From the NCBI GenBank assembly GCA_031418215.1, contig JANOXC010000005.1, positions 1 to 8,283 of the forward strand: a stretch of DNA of 8,283 nt, read 5' to 3'. The translations under genes were made by a program, and so were the position numbers. Origin of the DNA: JANOXC01 sp031418215. Lineage in GTDB: Bacteria; Bacteroidota; Bacteroidia; AKYH767-A; OLB10. This document shows, piece by piece, positions 5,900-8,283 of this stretch. How positions within the stretch are numbered: position 1 is the first letter of the stretch; every line of letters begins with the position of its first letter. The notes under the pieces are model-generated. The model was not told the origin of the DNA, did not search any database, and worked only from the letters and a program-made list of their open reading frames with translations.

Positions 5900-5904
5900 A
5901 AAAC

Positions 5905-7242
5905 ATGTTCAAGAAAATATTAATAGCCAACCGCGGAGAAATTGCACTGCGAATTATTCGTACCTGTAAAGAGATGAATATTCGTACCGTTGCAGTTTAC
6001 TCAACCGCTGACAAAGAAAGTTTACATGTTCGTTTTGCAGATGAAGCTGTTTGTATCGGTCCGCCGCCAAGCCGTGATTCTTATTTGAATATGCAAGCCA
6101 TCATTGCAGCAGTAGAAATTACCAATGCTGATGCCATTCATCCGGGATACGGTTTTCTTTCAGAGAACTCTAAATTTTCCGCTATTTGCAAAGAACACGG
6201 AGTAAAATTTATTGGTGCCTCACCGGATATGATTGATGCAATGGGTGACAAGAGCAGTGCCAAAGCGACGATGAAGAATGCAGGTGTTCCAATTGTTCCC
6301 GGTTCCGAAGGACTCTTGAATGATATAGATGAAGGAATAAAAATTGCTAAGAAAATTGGTTACCCTGTTATCCTCAAAGCAACGGCGGGCGGTGGAGGAA
6401 AGGGGATGCGCATTATCTGGAAAGATGAGGAATTTCAAAAAGCATGGGAAACAGCACGTGCAGAAGCGGGCGCATCTTTTGGAAACGACGGTATGTACCT
6501 TGAAAAATACATTGAAGAACCCAGGCATATTGAAATTCAAATTGCCGGCGATCAGTATGGCAAAGCCTGTCATTTGAGTGAGCGTGATTGTTCCATACAA
6601 CGACGTCATCAAAAGTTAGTAGAAGAAACCCCTTCTCCTTTCATGACAGATAAGTTGCGCAAAGAAATGGGGGAGGCTGCAATAAAAGCAGCATTGGCAA
6701 CGAGCTATGAAGGAGTTGGTACTGTAGAATTTCTAGTGGATAAACATGGTAAGTTTTATTTCATGGAAATGAATACACGAATTCAGGTAGAGCATCCGAT
6801 TACCGAAGAGGTTATTAATTATGATTTAATAAAAGAACAAATAAAAATTGCAGCAGGTGTTCCTATCAGTGGCAAAAACCATTTTCCTGCGATGCATGCC
6901 ATTGAATGCAGGATCAATGCAGAAGATCCTTACCATGATTTTCGACCCTCCCCTGGAAAAATTACTACTTATCATCAACCAGGCGGGCATGGCGTTCGTG
7001 TTGACTCACATATATATTCCGGTTATACCATACCGCCTTATTACGACTCCATGATTGCCAAGCTCATCACCATTGCGCAAACAAGAGAAGAGGCAATACA
7101 AACAATGGAGCGCGCATTGAGTGAGTTTGTTATTGAAGGGGTAAAGACCACCATTCCATTTCATGCACAGCTAATGCAGAATGAAGATTTTAGAAAGGGG
7201 AACTATACAACAAAATTTTTGGAAACATTTAAACTAGTATAA
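5905..7242 (+). CDS. accC: Acetyl-CoA carboxylase, biotin carboxylase subunit
   Basis: AccC uses ATP and bicarbonate to carboxylate the biotin on AccB, the first half-reaction of malonyl-CoA synthesis. From the ATG at 5905 (MFKKILIANRGEIALR) the protein has 445 residues, close to E. coli AccC (449). The open frame extends 21 codons upstream, but those residues come from the inverted repeat and do not resemble the family. Visible residues include Lys116 (GDKSSAK), Lys158, the ATP-grasp glycine loop AGGGGKGMR (161-169), His208/Glu210, SIQRRHQK with Lys237, Glu275, and MEMNTRIQVEHPITE (287-301) with Glu288, Asn290, Arg292 and Glu296; Arg336 is in HAIECRINAEDP. All are the ATP-, metal- and biotin-site residues of the family. 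Pairing with an acetyl-CoA-type BCCP favours acetyl- over propionyl-CoA carboxylase. Confidence 0.96.
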   Translation: MFKKILIANRGEIALRIIRTCKEMNIRTVAVYSTADKESLHVRFADEAVCIGPPPSRDSYLNMQAIIAAVEITNADAIHPGYGFLSENSKFSAICKEHGVKFIGASPDMIDAMGDKSSAKATMKNAGVPIVPGSEGLLNDIDEGIKIAKKIGYPVILKATAGGGGKGMRIIWKDEEFQKAWETARAEAGASFGNDGMYLEKYIEEPRHIEIQIAGDQYGKACHLSERDCSIQRRHQKLVEETPSPFMTDKLRKEMGEAAIKAALATSYEGVGTVEFLVDKHGKFYFMEMNTRIQVEHPITEEVINYDLIKEQIKIAAGVPISGKNHFPAMHAIECRINAEDPYHDFRPSPGKITTYHQPGGHGVRVDSHIYSGYTIPPYYDSMIAKLITIAQTREEAIQTMERALSEFVIEGVKTTIPFHAQLMQNEDFRKGNYTTKFLETFKLV

Positions 7243-7245
7243 AAG

Positions 7246-7349
7246 ATCAACGAATTACGAATTTACGAATAGTGTATTCTCTCAAGAACACTTAGTATGT
7301 TAGCAATAACCCCATTCGTATATTCATATTTTATTCGTAATTCGTTGAT
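7246..7349. repeat. Long inverted repeat of ACGAATT units filling the accC-marC gap
   Basis: A 17-bp left arm (7246-7262, ATCAACGAATTACGAAT) is matched perfectly by 7333-7349. A third unit, TACGAAT (7264-7270), pairs with ATTCGTA (7314-7320), with the bases 7321-7332 looped out. At the tip, AGTG..TTCT (7271-7280) can pair with AGAACACT (7285-7292). The dyad begins 3 nt after the accC stop and ends 9 nt before the marC ATG, occupying nearly the entire gap. There is no T-run, so it is not a textbook terminator. Confidence 0.88.
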
Positions 7350-7358
7350 GGAATTAAT

Positions 7359-7940
7359 ATGGATATTAACCTGCAATTAAAAGACGTTGTATCGGTAAGC
7401 ATGATCCTCTTTGCCGTGATCGATATCATTGGTTCGTTGCCGGTAATTATTGAAACACGATTGAAAGTCGGGAGGATTCATTCAGAGAAAGCAACTATTG
7501 CATCTTTTCTAATCATGGTTCTTTTTCTCTTCTTAGGAGAGAGTATTTTGAAGCTGATCGGTATCGATGTTTCTTCATTTGCCATTGCAGGAGCCCTGGT
7601 TATTTTTTTTCTGGCCATAGAAATGATACTGGGCATTCGATTATATAAAGACGATATTCCTGAAACGGCCTCCATTGTACCGATTGCATTTCCGCTCATC
7701 GCAGGAACCGGAACAATGACAACATTGCTCTCCCTTCGTGCAGAATATAATGTAGAAACTATTTTGGTTGGGATTGCAGTAAACACGATTGTTATATATA
7801 TTGTTCTTAGGCTGGTTCAGCCTATTGAACAATTACTGGGCAAGGCAGGCATCAGCATTATCAGAAAGGTGTTTGGTATTGTATTGCTCGCTATTGCGAT
7901 TAAATTGTTTCGTACTAATTTTACCATGCTAAGTAATTAA
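7359..7940 (+). CDS. MarC-family integral membrane protein
   Basis: This 193-residue protein has about six predicted membrane segments (roughly 11-31, 45-68, 72-93, 104-126, 133-153 and 164-184) and the MarC (formerly UPF0056) signature SIVPIAFPLIAGTGTMTT at 105-122. An N-terminal FAVIDIIGSLPVII (18-31) corresponds to the family's DPxGxxP-like region, with Ile in place of Pro after the Asp. MarC proteins are inner-membrane proteins of unknown activity. The name comes from the E. coli mar locus, but a role in antibiotic resistance has not held up. The ATG at 7359 follows the accC-marC inverted repeat by 9 bp. It is co-directional with accC, but a shared transcript would have to pass the dyad. 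The family is clear; the function is not. Confidence 0.9.
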   Translation: MDINLQLKDVVSVSMILFAVIDIIGSLPVIIETRLKVGRIHSEKATIASFLIMVLFLFLGESILKLIGIDVSSFAIAGALVIFFLAIEMILGIRLYKDDIPETASIVPIAFPLIAGTGTMTTLLSLRAEYNVETILVGIAVNTIVIYIVLRLVQPIEQLLGKAGISIIRKVFGIVLLAIAIKLFRTNFTMLSN

Positions 7941-7986
7941 GTCAGGAGCAGGGATATCCTACGCTAAATAGCTGTGGATATTAAAA

Positions 7987-8061
7987 AGTTCGGTGTTCGG
8001 AGTTAAAAAAGTTAGTAGCAGCAACAGCCAAACAGCCTTAACTCTCTCCGAACTCCGAACT
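7987..8061. repeat. Imperfect inverted repeat of GTTCGGA units downstream of marC
   Basis: The left arm AGTTCGGTGTTCGGAGTTAA (7987-8006) is mirrored by 8038-8061 with one mismatch and a 4-nt insertion (TCTC) in the right arm. Each arm is made of 7-bp GTTCGGN units. The 31-nt loop is purine-rich on the + strand. It lies in the 149-bp gap between marC and the lipoprotein gene. It could fold in RNA and end the marC transcript, but no U-tract follows. Confidence 0.8.
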
Positions 8062-8089
8062 AATAACTCCCAGCTAGAAAAGCAAGCTG

Positions 8090-8283
8090 ATGAAAGCATT
8101 ATCATCATACAGAAAAAATAATACTATGCTTAGAATATTATTTATATATATAATATTAATTTTAACTTCTTGCACCCCATCCACCAAACATGAACAGGAA
8201 GAAAGAGATATTACTGCTCCTGCTGTTAATGAAATAACGGGAGCCGGCGCCGCCTCCACAAACCTGCCCGTTTCAGATACGAG
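8090..8283 (+). CDS. Putative lipoprotein, N-terminal part
   Basis: An open frame from the ATG at 8090 runs off the right edge with 64 complete codons. It begins with a basic n-region (Lys2, Arg8, Lys9, Arg15), then a hydrophobic core LFIYIILIL (17-25) and a lipobox LTSC with Cys28 as the lipidation site. A second in-frame ATG at 8126 (residue 13) would give a shorter signal peptide of equal quality, so the start is uncertain. After the cysteine comes a low-complexity, Ser/Thr/Glu/Ala-rich tether (TPSTKHEQEERDITAPAV). The mature domain is outside the window, so no function can be given. No clear promoter is seen upstream; an inverted repeat ends at 8061. In Bacteroidota the short acidic stretch after the Cys may favour surface export, but that is speculative. 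Confidence 0.7.
   Translation, partial: MKALSSYRKNNTMLRILFIYIILILTSCTPSTKHEQEERDITAPAVNEITGAGAASTNLPVSDT

Noticed and set aside
5842..5904. Upstream 21-codon extension of accC
   Set aside because: The extra residues come from the inverted repeat, and biotin carboxylases begin at MFKKILIANRGE.
6220..6612. 130-residue minus-strand open frame inside accC
   Set aside because: It is antisense to the ATP-grasp region of accC, whose conservation fully explains the sequence.
5820..8061. CRISPR array or insertion-sequence ends
   Set aside because: The repeat units are only 7-8 bp without unique spacers of constant length, and there is no transposase or target-site duplication.

Overview
The window looks like chromosomal DNA of a free-living Bacteroidota, perhaps in or near the Chitinophagales/Saprospirales; the placement within the phylum is inference. 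The reasons are moderate-to-low GC, start codons that mostly lack a Shine-Dalgarno sequence, two promoter-like TAnnTTTG (-7) elements typical of the phylum, and the gene string yceD(DUF177)-rpmF-plsX-fabH followed by accB-accC. All reading frames look intact, and I see no phage, transposon, CRISPR, tRNA or rRNA sequence.

Layout. Positions 1-538 (minus strand) carry the N-terminal 179 residues of an AlkB-type membrane di-iron hydroxylase that continues off the left edge. A divergent spacer (539-763) holds a GC-rich stem-loop, a near-perfect 30-bp palindrome and a Bacteroidota-type promoter. Then comes a glutaryl-CoA dehydrogenase (764-1945). After a 250-bp spacer with a second TAnnTTTG promoter and a perfect 9-bp inverted repeat in the predicted leader comes the lipid/ribosome cluster: yceD (2196-2726), rpmF (2752-2937), plsX (3019-3978) and fabH (3975-4976, overlapping plsX by 4 bp). 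A probable AT-rich terminator follows fabH. A 360-bp non-coding stretch (4977-5336) with duplicated motifs separates fabH from accB (5337-5813) and accC (5905-7242). A MarC-family membrane protein (7359-7940) and the start of a lipoprotein (8090-8283, running off the right edge) complete the window.

How the genes work together. AccB and AccC are the biotin carrier and biotin carboxylase of acetyl-CoA carboxylase, which supplies malonyl-CoA. FabH uses malonyl-ACP and a primer acyl-CoA to start type II fatty acid synthesis. PlsX diverts acyl-ACP to acyl-phosphate for phospholipid synthesis. rpmF (ribosomal protein bL32) and yceD tie this to ribosome production, an arrangement shared by many bacteria. 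AlkB and GcdH are catabolic/oxidative and have no obvious functional link to the cluster.

Nothing here amounts to a new multi-gene system. The most unusual content is non-coding. Four intergenic gaps (rpmF/plsX, accB/accC, accC/marC, marC/lipoprotein) carry arrays of 7-8-bp tandem units, and in the last three these are mirrored to form long inverted repeats, with a different unit sequence in each gap. The fabH-accB spacer also carries two copies of a promoter-like motif 97 bp apart and a UUCG-capped hairpin.
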